Assembly (NCBI GenBank): GCA_913020295.1
Contig: CAJWAA010000001.1
Location: 234,052-298,051, forward strand
DNA length: 64,000 nucleotides
From: an uncultured Flavobacteriaceae bacterium
GTDB lineage: Bacteria; Bacteroidota; Bacteroidia; Flavobacteriales; Flavobacteriaceae
Direction of reading: 5' to 3'
The translations under genes were made by a program, and so were the position numbers. Positions 1-7,980 of the stretch are shown piece after piece; position 1 is the stretch's first letter, and each line of letters opens with the position of its first letter. The notes beneath the pieces are model-generated. The model was not told the origin of the DNA and made no database searches. It saw only the letters and a list, made by a program, of their open reading frames with translations.

Positions 1-72
1 ATCTACCTCTGTCAGTTTTTGTGTGATCTTGTCTTGTAAGTTTTCAATGTAACGGTTAAATTTTTTTTTCAT
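1..72 (-). CDS. hemF: Oxygen-dependent coproporphyrinogen III oxidase, N-terminal fragment
   Basis: Only the first 24 codons lie in the window; the gene runs off the left edge. The ATG at 72 is followed by a Lys-rich start and then RYIENLQDKITQKLTEVD, which resembles the HemF N-terminus (an LQD-containing helix). It is last in the hemA-hemC-hemD-hemE series on the same strand, 16 bases after the hemE stop, where the next enzyme of the pathway is expected. HemF carries out the two oxygen-dependent decarboxylations of coproporphyrinogen III. The call rests on context plus a short N-terminal match, so a different gene is possible. Confidence 0.7.
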   Translation of the reverse strand, partial: MKKKFNRYIENLQDKITQKLTEVD

Positions 73-88
73 ACCAATATTGGGGGGT

Positions 89-1111
89 TTAGTATTCATA
101 TTCTTTTACGGCATCTACAAAAGCTTTGGCATGATCAACAGGAATGTTAGGCAGAATGCCGTGACCCAAGTTGACGATATAACGATCTTTACCAAATGCA
201 TTTATCATTTGCTTGACTTGTGTTTTGATCTCAGGAATGGGAGACAATAATCGAGAGGGATCAAAATTGCCTTGTAGTGTGATTTGTCCACCGGAGAGAT
301 ATCTGGCATTTCGCGCAGAGCAGGTCCAGTCAATTCCCAAAGCGGATGCACCAGATTTACTCATTTCTTGAAGGGCAAACCAACACCCTTTACCGAAAAC
401 TATAACAGGAACTGAGTCACCCAATGCATTGACTATTTGTTCAAGATAGGGCCAAGAAAATTCCTGATAATCAACAGGAGACAGTAGTCCACCCCATGAG
501 TCGAAAAGTTGAATCACATCGGCACCCGCCTTTACCTTTTCCCTCAGATAGGCTATAGTGGTGGTAGTGATTCTTTGTAAAAGTTCTTTGGCCATTTCGG
601 GTTCTTGAAAACAAAAGGCTTTGGCACGGTTAAAATTTTTGGAACCCTGCCCTTGAACAGCATAGCACAATAATGTCCAGGGTCCACCAGCAAAGCCAAT
701 CAATGGTACCCGGTCATTGAGTGCTCTTTTGGTCATGCGGACAGCCTCAAAAACATATACCAGATGTTCTTCTACATCGGGTAGAATAACCTGATCCAAG
801 GCAGCTTTACTTTTAATGGGCTGTGGAATATAAGGACCGATACCGTCGCGCATTTCAACTTCAATATTCATGGCTTGTAAGACCACCAATATGTCACTAA
901 AAATTATGGCTGCATCTACCCCCACTTGGTCAATGGGCATAAGGGTGATTTCTGTGGCCAATTCAGGAGTCTGACAACGGGTAAAGAAGTCATATTTTTC
1001 TTTTAACTTCATAAAATCGGGCAAATAGCGACCGGCCTGACGCATCATCCAAACAGGTGGTCTTTCAATAATCTCGCCTTTTAGGGCTTGTAAAAGCAAT
1101 TCATTCCTCAT
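89..1111 (-). CDS. hemE: Uroporphyrinogen decarboxylase
   Basis: This 340-residue cytosolic enzyme has the family's usual length and removes four carboxyl groups from uroporphyrinogen III to give coproporphyrinogen III. The family signature [16 protein letters not shown] lies at residues 18-33. The FSDIL segment carries the expected catalytic Asp, and the second signature [16 protein letters not shown] is near residue 140. The ATG start overlaps the end of hemD by 11 bases, and hemF follows 16 bases after the stop, so the genes are almost certainly cotranscribed and translationally coupled. No unusual residues were seen. Confidence 0.97.
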   Translation of the reverse strand: MRNELLLQALKGEIIERPPVWMMRQAGRYLPDFMKLKEKYDFFTRCQTPELATEITLMPIDQVGVDAAIIFSDILVVLQAMNIEVEMRDGIGPYIPQPIKSKAALDQVILPDVEEHLVYVFEAVRMTKRALNDRVPLIGFAGGPWTLLCYAVQGQGSKNFNRAKAFCFQEPEMAKELLQRITTTTIAYLREKVKAGADVIQLFDSWGGLLSPVDYQEFSWPYLEQIVNALGDSVPVIVFGKGCWFALQEMSKSGASALGIDWTCSARNARYLSGGQITLQGNFDPSRLLSPIPEIKTQVKQMINAFGKDRYIVNLGHGILPNIPVDHAKAFVDAVKEYEY

Positions 1112-1772
1112 GGAGGGTAATATGATTTTTTAGTGATAAAAAAAGTTGAGACTCACTGGGCTCCTTAGCGACGGTGTATTGGGAAGTATGAAACGCAACT
1201 TCCTTGGCGGTAGAGTTACCCAAACAAAAACTATGGACATTTTCAAATCCGTTACTTTGGGCATAGCCTCGTACCCCACTGGGACTGAAAAAAAGGATCC
1301 CGTCAAATTGACCTTTTACGGTATGTTCTTGCAAATGGGTGGTATAAACTTCAATGGGATTAATATGCATACCTCTAACGGGTAAAATTTCTTCTAAATC
1401 AGGAGTTCTGAGCTTTCCACAAAAATATGAAAATGACTCATTTTGGTAGTTTTTTGCTAAAAAATGGGCTAATTCTAACGAATTTTGGGCGATTTTAGCC
1501 ACTTTTTGGTCATTTTTGGCTAAAAGCGATGCAGTCTTCTTTCCCACACAATAAATTTTTTTTCCTTCTATAATTTTTCGGATTTTAGTAGAGGATAAAA
1601 CCGCATTGACTGCATTTTGACTAGTAAATATAATACGATCAAAAATCCCATCAATTTTGGGATCTTCCAGGAAACTAATTTTGATAAACGCTTGCTCAAC
1701 CAAACTGAATTTATGCATGAGTATTCGCTTTCTAAAATTTTGAGATAATATTTTGGTAGATAGCAATTTCAT
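1101..1772 (-). CDS. hemD: Uroporphyrinogen-III synthase
   Basis: This 223-residue protein is probably HemD, which closes hydroxymethylbilane to uroporphyrinogen III with inversion of ring D. HemD sequences are poorly conserved. What can be seen is the two-lobed alpha/beta pattern with FTSQNAV near residue 50, [11 protein letters not shown] near 75 and [10 protein letters not shown] near 160, the SPSGV loop being typical of the family. It overlaps hemC upstream by 4 bases (ATGA) and hemE downstream by 11 bases. The position between hemC and hemE makes the assignment firm despite weak sequence conservation. Confidence 0.9.
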   Translation of the reverse strand: MKLLSTKILSQNFRKRILMHKFSLVEQAFIKISFLEDPKIDGIFDRIIFTSQNAVNAVLSSTKIRKIIEGKKIYCVGKKTASLLAKNDQKVAKIAQNSLELAHFLAKNYQNESFSYFCGKLRTPDLEEILPVRGMHINPIEVYTTHLQEHTVKGQFDGILFFSPSGVRGYAQSNGFENVHSFCLGNSTAKEVAFHTSQYTVAKEPSESQLFLSLKNHITLHEE

Positions 1773-2683
1773 TCTTTACTATATTTAATGTTTGTGATGA
1801 TTTGATGCCCTCCTTTGGATAATACCTCCTCAGCGGCCTGAACGGCTAAATCTTTACCATCGGCCATTTTTACTTTCTTAAAAGTAGTGGCAGCAATTTG
1901 TCCATCCAAAGAAAAAACACCTCCCTTAAACTGAATTTTATCTTGAACTAAAATAGCAACTGCTCCAATGGGTGCAGAACAGCCTCCCTCGAGTATTCGG
2001 AGAAAATCTCTTTCTATATCAACACATTCACGGGTGGGTTGATGGTTTATTTTTTTTAAAAGTTCTATTAGTTCGGTGTCCTCTGCCCTGCAAACAACCC
2101 CAATGGCTCCTTGAGCCGGAGCAGGAATCATCCATTTCAATTCTTGAAAATGAGATCCCAGGAGTTCGACTCTTTCCAGACCTGCTTTGGCAAAAACAGC
2201 ACCTTCCCAATCGCTTGAAAATAATTTATCCATTCGGGTTTGGACATTACCGCGCAGATTGACAACGTGATGATGGGGATAGCGGTGCAACCATTGTGCT
2301 TTGCGTCTCAAACTACCCGTGGCAATGGTTGAAGCTTTTTGCAAATCTGCCTTGTGGTTTTGAACCAAAACATCTAAAGCACTGCCCCTTTCCAACACAG
2401 CAACCAACTGGAGTCCATCCGATAATTGAGTAGGAACATCTTTGAGGCTGTGAACAGCCAGATCGATACGGTTTTCCAACAGGGCAATGTCTAGTGATTT
2501 AGTAAAAACTCCTTGAATCCCCATGGCATAAATAGGTTGATTAAGGTTGAGGTCACCATCACTCTTGGTGGCAACTAATTGGGTCTTCAGGTGTGAGTCT
2601 TCCAGCAGGTCACTGACCTTCTGGGCCTGCCACAGCGCCAATTGACTGTCTCGGGTCCCAATGCGAAGGGTTTTGTCAAACAT
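1769..2683 (-). CDS. hemC: Hydroxymethylbilane synthase (porphobilinogen deaminase)
   Basis: This 304-residue cytosolic enzyme polymerises four porphobilinogen units. The N-terminal signature LRIGTRDSQLALWQAQKV is present. A lid-region Asp sits in AVHSLKDVP, and the Cys that binds the dipyrromethane cofactor is in EGGCSAPIGA near residue 235. Length and domain order are normal. The start overlaps the 3' end of hemA by 8 bases and the stop overlaps hemD by 4, so hemA-C-D-E form one tightly packed unit. Confidence 0.97.
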   Translation of the reverse strand: MFDKTLRIGTRDSQLALWQAQKVSDLLEDSHLKTQLVATKSDGDLNLNQPIYAMGIQGVFTKSLDIALLENRIDLAVHSLKDVPTQLSDGLQLVAVLERGSALDVLVQNHKADLQKASTIATGSLRRKAQWLHRYPHHHVVNLRGNVQTRMDKLFSSDWEGAVFAKAGLERVELLGSHFQELKWMIPAPAQGAIGVVCRAEDTELIELLKKINHQPTRECVDIERDFLRILEGGCSAPIGAVAILVQDKIQFKGGVFSLDGQIAATTFKKVKMADGKDLAVQAAEEVLSKGGHQIITNIKYSKE

Positions 2684-3881
2684 CTAAATCTGAATCCAAT
2701 TGAAAAACATGCTGTAGCAATGCCATGGTTTGATCAGCTTTCGAGGGATTTTCTTTTAAATAACTGGCTACTTTTCCCGTCAGTCGATAAACGATTTGAG
2801 AAAACTCCTGAGTCTTTTCCTGTTCTTTTTGTTGACCATCAAGTAATTTTTTCTTCAAGGCTTTGAGCGTGGGAGCAAATTTTCTGTGGTCAACCCACTG
2901 GAAAAATTCTGCTTTTACCTGATCTAATATCTCGTTGGCTTGAGGAATAAACTGTTCTCTTTTTTTAAGGGCATCATTGGTCAGTTGAGACAACTCGTCT
3001 AGGTTTATTAGGGTAATGTTTTCAAGCTCTTTTAATTTGGTATCGACATTTGAGGGAACAGACAAATCCAAAATCAATAAGGGTTTCTCTTTAGGTATCA
3101 TTGAGGCCTCTACCGTGATGTCTTGGGCACCGGTAGCCACGATCATGATGTCCGAATGTGCAATTTCAGATTTTAATTCACTGATTTTTTTTACTACCAG
3201 GTTGAATTTTCCAGCCACCTTTTGGGCACTTTCTTCCGAGCGATTGACAAGCACAATTTGGTCATTTCGGGTATGTTTGATAAGATTTTCACAGGTATTT
3301 CTCCCAATTTTTCCGGTACCAAATAAAAGGATATTTTTTTGATTGACATCTTTTACATGCTCTTGAATATAGTGCACTGAGGCAAAAGAAATAGAGGTGG
3401 CTCCAGAGGATAATTGGGTTTCGGTTTTGATGCGTTTACTGGACTGAATGACAGCATTGACCAATCTTTCGGAAAAGCCATTTACCATATGCAATTTTTT
3501 CGAGTTTGAAAAACTTCTTTTAAGTTGGCCTATGATCTCAAAATCACCGATGATTTGACTCTCCAAACCACAACCCACACGAAAAACATGGTTAAGGGCC
3601 TTTCGATCACTTAAAACGTAACCTTTTTCTAAAAAAAATAGCCTGTCACCACCGGAGAAGGCACACAAATAATCAATCAATATTTTGGGATCCTCAACAA
3701 TCCCCATTAATTCCGTACGATTACAGGTAGAGATGACCATCAATTCCTCCAAGCCATCCATCTTGGCCCGGGCCAAAAGTCTTTCGGACTGTTCTTTGTC
3801 CAAACTAAAATTACCTCGGGTGGCCAAATCGGCATTCTTATGACTTAAACCAACAACACAATAGGGTATAATATTTTTCAA
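2676..3881 (-). CDS. hemA: Glutamyl-tRNA reductase
   Basis: HemA reduces glutamyl-tRNA to glutamate-1-semialdehyde, the committed step of C5-pathway haem synthesis. It is 401 residues long. The catalytic Cys53 is in STCNRTEL, GCGLESQIIGDFEIIGQ follows near residue 105, a Rossmann NADPH motif LLFGTGKIG is near 185, and a C-terminal helical dimerisation region completes it. The start is TTG at 3881; the in-frame upstream sequence has a TAG ten bases away and no ATG, so no longer start is possible. It is the first gene of the hemACDE(F) unit and faces an AraC-type regulator across a 203-base control region. Confidence 0.96.
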   Translation of the reverse strand: MKNIIPYCVVGLSHKNADLATRGNFSLDKEQSERLLARAKMDGLEELMVISTCNRTELMGIVEDPKILIDYLCAFSGGDRLFFLEKGYVLSDRKALNHVFRVGCGLESQIIGDFEIIGQLKRSFSNSKKLHMVNGFSERLVNAVIQSSKRIKTETQLSSGATSISFASVHYIQEHVKDVNQKNILLFGTGKIGRNTCENLIKHTRNDQIVLVNRSEESAQKVAGKFNLVVKKISELKSEIAHSDIMIVATGAQDITVEASMIPKEKPLLILDLSVPSNVDTKLKELENITLINLDELSQLTNDALKKREQFIPQANEILDQVKAEFFQWVDHRKFAPTLKALKKKLLDGQQKEQEKTQEFSQIVYRLTGKVASYLKENPSKADQTMALLQHVFQLDSDLDV

Positions 3882-3903
3882 AAGTCTAGTCTAAATTCCT
3901 ATG

Positions 3904-3935
3904 CAAAATTAACAAGAGGGGTATTGAAAAAACAA
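3904..3935 (-). promoter_or_regulatory. Candidate hemA promoter
   Basis: On the minus strand TAATTTTG (3904-3911) fits the Bacteroidota -7 consensus TAnnTTTG. A TTG lies at 3933-3935, 21 bases upstream, and would serve as a slightly wide -33 element. Transcription would begin about 15 bases before the TTG start of hemA. The -33 element falls inside one copy of the 20-base direct repeat. The assignment is by pattern only, in AT-rich DNA. Confidence 0.4.
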
Positions 3936-3947
3936 CGCCAGAGGAAC
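3928..3947 (+). repeat. Direct repeat copy 1 (hemA-araC control region)
   Basis: AAAAACAACGCCAGAGGAAC matches the second copy at 4064-4083 in 17 of 20 positions, in the same orientation. It sits over the -33 region of the candidate hemA promoter. A pair of direct repeats beside an AraC-family gene is a plausible operator for that regulator, but binding is inferred. Confidence 0.5.
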
Positions 3948-4005
3948 TATTATCAACCAATTAGGTTTTTTGCTTTCTTTTTTTTTAAAATACCTTTAAA
4001 TATAA

Positions 4006-4013
4006 TAATTTTG
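4006..4013 (+). promoter_or_regulatory. Candidate -7 element for araC-hemH
   Basis: TAATTTTG matches TAnnTTTG and lies 72 bases before the AraC-type start. The position expected for -33 holds only TTTT, so the promoter is weak or needs an activator. The palindrome at 4035-4049 would lie just downstream of the start site, a good place for repression. Confidence 0.3.
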
Positions 4014-4034
4014 AAAGGAATTCAAGAAAATTAA

Positions 4035-4049
4035 TTAGAATAATTCTAA
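4035..4049. promoter_or_regulatory. 7-1-7 palindrome resembling a PerR/Fur box
   Basis: TTAGAATAATTCTAA is a perfect inverted repeat with one central base. It fits TTAnAATnATTnTAA, differing at two positions from the Bacillus PerR consensus TTATAATnATTATAA. It lies between the divergent hemA and araC genes, 35 bases before the araC start. Control of hemA by PerR is established in Bacillus; extension to this organism is inference. Confidence 0.45.
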
Positions 4050-4063
4050 ATAAGGAATTGTAG

Positions 4064-4083
4064 AAAAACAACGATAGCGGAAC
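4064..4083 (+). repeat. Direct repeat copy 2 (hemA-araC control region)
   Basis: AAAAACAACGATAGCGGAAC ends one base before the ATG of the AraC-type gene and matches the copy at 3928-3947 in 17 of 20 positions, 136 bases away. Because it covers the ribosome-binding region, protein bound here could block the regulator's own expression. The role is inferred. Confidence 0.5.
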
Positions 4084-4084
4084 A

Positions 4085-4942
4085 ATGGACAAGACGATAA
4101 TTGATAACGGTTTTAATATATTGAGATACAAAAATGAAGACGACAAAATCCTCAAGTACCAGGAGGCGGTCAGTCAGGAATTTATTCAGTTTCATTTTTG
4201 CCAAAAGGGATCGGGTAACTTTGAGTTTAATGGGGGGAGTTATCAGCTTCCTCTAATGTCCAAAAATGTGATTTTGCTGTACAATCCCCAAAAAGCTTTG
4301 CCCATAGACTTGAATTTAACCCCCGATTCGGCCTTGGTAAGTTTGGTGATTTCGATCAAAAAATTTCACAGTTTATTTTCTGAGGACGCCGATCACATTC
4401 ATTTTTTAAGTCCTGAAAACAATACCAAAAAATACTATGACACCAGGCCCATCAGTCCTGCCATGAGTGTGGTTTTGAGTCAAATCCTAGAAACTAAACT
4501 CCACGAGAGTATTCAGACCCTCTATTTTAAAGGGAAAGTCTATGAATTGTTGAGTTTGTTTTTCAATAAAAGTGAGGATGCCGATGTGGAACAATGTCCC
4601 TTTTTGATGGATGAAGAAAATGTGAGAAAAATCAGAAAAGCCAAGGAAATCATATTAAATCAAATGACAGAACCCCCCACCCTTCAGGAGCTTTCTGCCG
4701 AAATCGGTCTCAATATTAAAAAACTTAAAGAAGGATTTAAGCAAATCTACGGGGATACGGTCTACGGCTATTTATTGGATCATAAAATGAATGAAGCGCG
4801 AAGCATGCTCAACTCCAGGCAATACAACATCAATGAAATCAGCCTCAAGCTTGGTTATAGTACTTCGAGTCATTTTATTGCGGCCTTCAAAAAGAAGTTT
4901 GGCACGACTCCCAAAAAATATTTAATGTCTGTATCTTCGTAA
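4085..4942 (+). CDS. AraC-family transcriptional regulator linked to haem genes
   Basis: A 285-residue protein. Residues about 1-170 form a ligand-sensing domain of unknown specificity. Residues about 185-285 form the double helix-turn-helix AraC DNA-binding domain, ending with the typical GYSTSSHFIAAFKKKFG and TPKKYL. It stands between hemA (divergent) and hemH (10 bases downstream, same strand), so it probably controls haem synthesis. The signal it senses cannot be read from the sequence; iron, haem or a porphyrin are reasonable guesses. Its upstream region carries the direct repeat and PerR/Fur-like palindrome. Confidence 0.88.
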   Translation: MDKTIIDNGFNILRYKNEDDKILKYQEAVSQEFIQFHFCQKGSGNFEFNGGSYQLPLMSKNVILLYNPQKALPIDLNLTPDSALVSLVISIKKFHSLFSEDADHIHFLSPENNTKKYYDTRPISPAMSVVLSQILETKLHESIQTLYFKGKVYELLSLFFNKSEDADVEQCPFLMDEENVRKIRKAKEIILNQMTEPPTLQELSAEIGLNIKKLKEGFKQIYGDTVYGYLLDHKMNEARSMLNSRQYNINEISLKLGYSTSSHFIAAFKKKFGTTPKKYLMSVSS

Positions 4943-4952
4943 AAAAATGTAG

Positions 4953-5987
4953 ATGAGAGGTGCGTTATTGATCAACTTGGGCTCTCCAGACAGCCCCGAC
5001 CCAAAAGATGTTAAGAGATATTTAAGCGAGTTCCTGATGGACGAACGGGTGATTGACCTTCCCAAGCCCTTGAGAACTTTTTTGGTAAAAGGAATCATTT
5101 TGAACACCCGCCCCAAAAAGTCTGCGAAGGCTTATAAAAAAATATGGTGGGAAGAAGGATCCCCTTTGATTGTACTGTCCAAAAGATTACAAGAGGCCGT
5201 TCAGAAAAAAGTTTCTGTACCGATGGGCCTTGCCATGCGATATGGTTCTCCCTCAATAGAACAGGGTATTAAGTCATTGGTCGATCAAGGTGTAGATGAA
5301 ATCTTGTTGATACCTCTGTATCCTCAATTTGCCATGGCTACTACAGAGACTATACTGGTAATGGCTGAAGAAATTAGAAAGGCTAAATATCCTGAATTAG
5401 AATTTACGATACTGCCATCTTTTTACAACCAAAAGGACTACATCAGAGTTCTTTCACAGAGTATTCAAGAAGATTTAACAGATAAAAAATGGGAGCACTT
5501 ACTGTTTTCATATCACGGTGTCCCCGAGCGACATATTCGAAAATCTGATATTACCAAGTCACATTGTAAGATCGATAAAAGCTGTTGCCAAACAACCTCC
5601 GAAGCCCATCAATATTGTTATCGTCACCAGTGTTACGAAACCACTCGCCAAGTAGCTGAGTACCTCGAATTAAATGAAGGGAGTTATTCTACCTGTTTCC
5701 AGTCCCGACTTGGGGTTGACCCTTGGTTGCAGCCCTATACAGACCAGACGGTTGCCCGGTTTGCCAAAAAAGGAATTAAAAATATGGCCATTGTCACACC
5801 TGCTTTTGTATCTGACTGTCTTGAAACTCTTGAGGAAATTGGGATGGAGGCAGTAGAAGATTTTGAAGAAAAAGGTGGTGAGGAACTTCATGTGATTCCC
5901 TGTATCAACACAAGAACAGACTGGGTAAATGTAATAAGCCGCTGGATTGACCAATGGGCCAAAGCAGAATCTGTATCCTCTGCATGA
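4953..5987 (+). CDS. hemH: Ferrochelatase
   Basis: This 344-residue enzyme inserts ferrous iron into the porphyrin. The catalytic His188 is in SYHGVPERH, and the conserved C-terminal Glu-rich helix (FVSDCLETLEEIGMEA) is present. An insertion at residues 205-227 holds five cysteines (C205, C211, C212, C222, C227), a possible metal or [2Fe-2S] site. Because hemE and hemF are present, the expected substrate is protoporphyrin IX rather than coproporphyrin. The start at 4953 begins MRGALLINLG, as in the family; the ATG six bases earlier runs into an immediate stop. It shares an ATGA overlap with the next gene. Confidence 0.96.
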   Translation: MRGALLINLGSPDSPDPKDVKRYLSEFLMDERVIDLPKPLRTFLVKGIILNTRPKKSAKAYKKIWWEEGSPLIVLSKRLQEAVQKKVSVPMGLAMRYGSPSIEQGIKSLVDQGVDEILLIPLYPQFAMATTETILVMAEEIRKAKYPELEFTILPSFYNQKDYIRVLSQSIQEDLTDKKWEHLLFSYHGVPERHIRKSDITKSHCKIDKSCCQTTSEAHQYCYRHQCYETTRQVAEYLELNEGSYSTCFQSRLGVDPWLQPYTDQTVARFAKKGIKNMAIVTPAFVSDCLETLEEIGMEAVEDFEEKGGEELHVIPCINTRTDWVNVISRWIDQWAKAESVSSA

Positions 5988-7324
5988 AAGGTGGGTCTGC
6001 ATCTTTTGGCACCCAAGCCATACCAAAGTTATTGATCAAACAGGCTGTGCCGGCTTCCATCGGTATACTAGTCATGTCACTTAATATTTTGATCGATACT
6101 ATCTTTGTTGGACAATGGATTGGTGCCAACGCCATTGCTGCCATTAATGTGGTGTTGCCGGTTTCTTTTTTTATTGCTGCATTGGGTATGGCCATAGGTT
6201 TGGGTGGCAGTTCTATCATCTCCCGATCCCTAGGGAACAATGATATTGCGAAGGCCACCAAAACCTTTGGCAATCAAATTGTTTTAACTTTTTCTCTAAC
6301 CACCAGTCTTGTTCTTTTTGGATTGCTTTATGTTGACAGTATCATCCCTGCTTTTGGAGGAAAAGGCGCACTTAATGAGCCGGCGAAAATCTACTATACT
6401 ATAGTACTCTATGGCGTACCTGTTTTGGGTTATTGTATGATGGGTAATAATGTTATTCGGGCGGTGGGCAAACCCAAAAATGCCATGTACGCCATGATGC
6501 TACCTTCGATTTCAAATTTGATTTTGGATTATGTATTGATTTATGTTTTCGATTTTGGAATGCATGGTGCTGCATGGGCTACTACCCTGTCCTATGGTGT
6601 TTGCGCCCTCTACATTCTTTTCTTCTTCAGTTCAAACCGTTCGGAGTTACATCCCAATATCAGTGATTTTAAATTGGATACCGGAATCACTAAAGAAATC
6701 GGTGCACTAGGATTTGTAACCTTAGCCAGACAAGCAGTGGTAAGTATTTCGGTATTATTGGTCAATAACTTACTATTCAGCTTGGGGGGGGAATCGACAG
6801 TTGCGGTCTATGCTATCATCAGCCGTCTTTTGATGTTTTCACTTTTCCCTGTGTTGGGTATTACTCAGGGGTTTATTCCCATTGCGGGTTTCAATTACGG
6901 TGCCAAGAATAAAAAAAGGGTGGAGGAGGTCATCCAAACAGCAGTACTTTATGCGACGGGTTTTGCAACTTTAGTTTTCCTGATGATCAATGTTTTTTCG
7001 AATTCCATAGGGGGCATTTTTACCAATGAACCCTTAGTTCTTGAAAAAGCACCTGCAGCCATTCGATGGGTATTTCTAACCACACCGATTGTGGGTGTTC
7101 AATTGATCGGTGCGGCTTACTACCAAGCCATCGGTAAAGCACTCCCTGCACTGCTACTCACCCTGACCCGTCAAGGGTTTTTCTTTATTCCCTTGCTGTA
7201 TTATTTACCGAATTTTTGGGGTATTGACGGAGTTTGGCTGGCTTTCCCAATTGCAGAATTACTCGCGGCTGTCGTTACCGGTAGTTTTTTGGTTTATGAA
7301 CTCAGAAAATATCTTAATTCTTAA
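5984..7324 (+). CDS. MATE-family multidrug/organic cation exporter
   Basis: This inner-membrane protein of about 446 residues has twelve hydrophobic segments in two homologous halves. MATE features include GQWIGANAIAAINVV and GLGGSSIISRSLGN near the N-terminus and FIPIAGFNYGAKN in the second half. I chose ATG 5984, which overlaps the hemH stop as ATGA; a possible ATG at 5954 would add ten atypical residues and a 34-base overlap. Cotranscription with hemH suggests export of a porphyrin, haem or toxic intermediate, but this is inference and the substrate is unknown. Confidence 0.9.
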   Translation: MKGGSASFGTQAIPKLLIKQAVPASIGILVMSLNILIDTIFVGQWIGANAIAAINVVLPVSFFIAALGMAIGLGGSSIISRSLGNNDIAKATKTFGNQIVLTFSLTTSLVLFGLLYVDSIIPAFGGKGALNEPAKIYYTIVLYGVPVLGYCMMGNNVIRAVGKPKNAMYAMMLPSISNLILDYVLIYVFDFGMHGAAWATTLSYGVCALYILFFFSSNRSELHPNISDFKLDTGITKEIGALGFVTLARQAVVSISVLLVNNLLFSLGGESTVAVYAIISRLLMFSLFPVLGITQGFIPIAGFNYGAKNKKRVEEVIQTAVLYATGFATLVFLMINVFSNSIGGIFTNEPLVLEKAPAAIRWVFLTTPIVGVQLIGAAYYQAIGKALPALLLTLTRQGFFFIPLLYYLPNFWGIDGVWLAFPIAELLAAVVTGSFLVYELRKYLNS

Positions 7325-7425
7325 GGGTTTACCCCCAAAATAAAAATCTAAATTTGTTTAAGTTTTTGTAATTTATATTTCTGATATTAGTTCTAGAATA
7401 ATTACATAAATCAACCTATAAGCTA

Positions 7426-7980
7426 ATGGAGTATTACAATTATATTAAATCATTACATTTAATTTTTGTTGTCACCTGGTTTGCCGGATTGTTTTATGAA
7501 CCACGCTTATTTATCTATCATATTGAAGCTTCAAAAAAAAGCTCTCCCACAAAAGAAATTTTGGAAAAACAACTCAAAATCATGTCTCGCAGATTGTGGT
7601 ACATAATTACTTGGCCGTCAGCGATTCTTGCAAGTCTATTTGCCATCTGGTTACTGATTTTGATCCCCGAATGGTTAAATGAATCCTGGATGTTGATTAA
7701 AACAGTATTCATCCTGTTACTATATGCCTACCACCTGAAAACTCACCAAATGTTCTTGGAATTGCAGCGCGATGAAATTCGATATTCCTCCAACTTCATG
7801 CGGATCTGGAATGAAGGGGCAACCCTATTTTTATTTGCCATCGTTTTCCTGGCCATTGTTAAAAGTGCTATTCATTGGGTTTTTATGGTATTGGGAACAT
7901 TGGGGCTGATATTCTTTATAATATTGGCTATTAAACTTTACAAAAGGTTTAGAGAGAAATTTGCTGAAGATGAGCATTAA
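7426..7980 (+). CDS. hemJ: HemJ-type protoporphyrinogen IX oxidase
   Basis: A 184-residue inner-membrane protein with four predicted helices. The N-terminus has the HemJ pattern LHLIFVVTWFAGLFYEPR followed by LFIYH (conserved His11 and His32), then a W-x-K segment in the third helix and RIWNEG before the last one. HemJ oxidises protoporphyrinogen IX to protoporphyrin IX and replaces HemG or HemY in many bacteria. It lies in the haem region and fills the step between HemF and HemH. It overlaps the next gene by 11 bases. Confidence 0.9.
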   Translation: MEYYNYIKSLHLIFVVTWFAGLFYEPRLFIYHIEASKKSSPTKEILEKQLKIMSRRLWYIITWPSAILASLFAIWLLILIPEWLNESWMLIKTVFILLLYAYHLKTHQMFLELQRDEIRYSSNFMRIWNEGATLFLFAIVFLAIVKSAIHWVFMVLGTLGLIFFIILAIKLYKRFREKFAEDEH

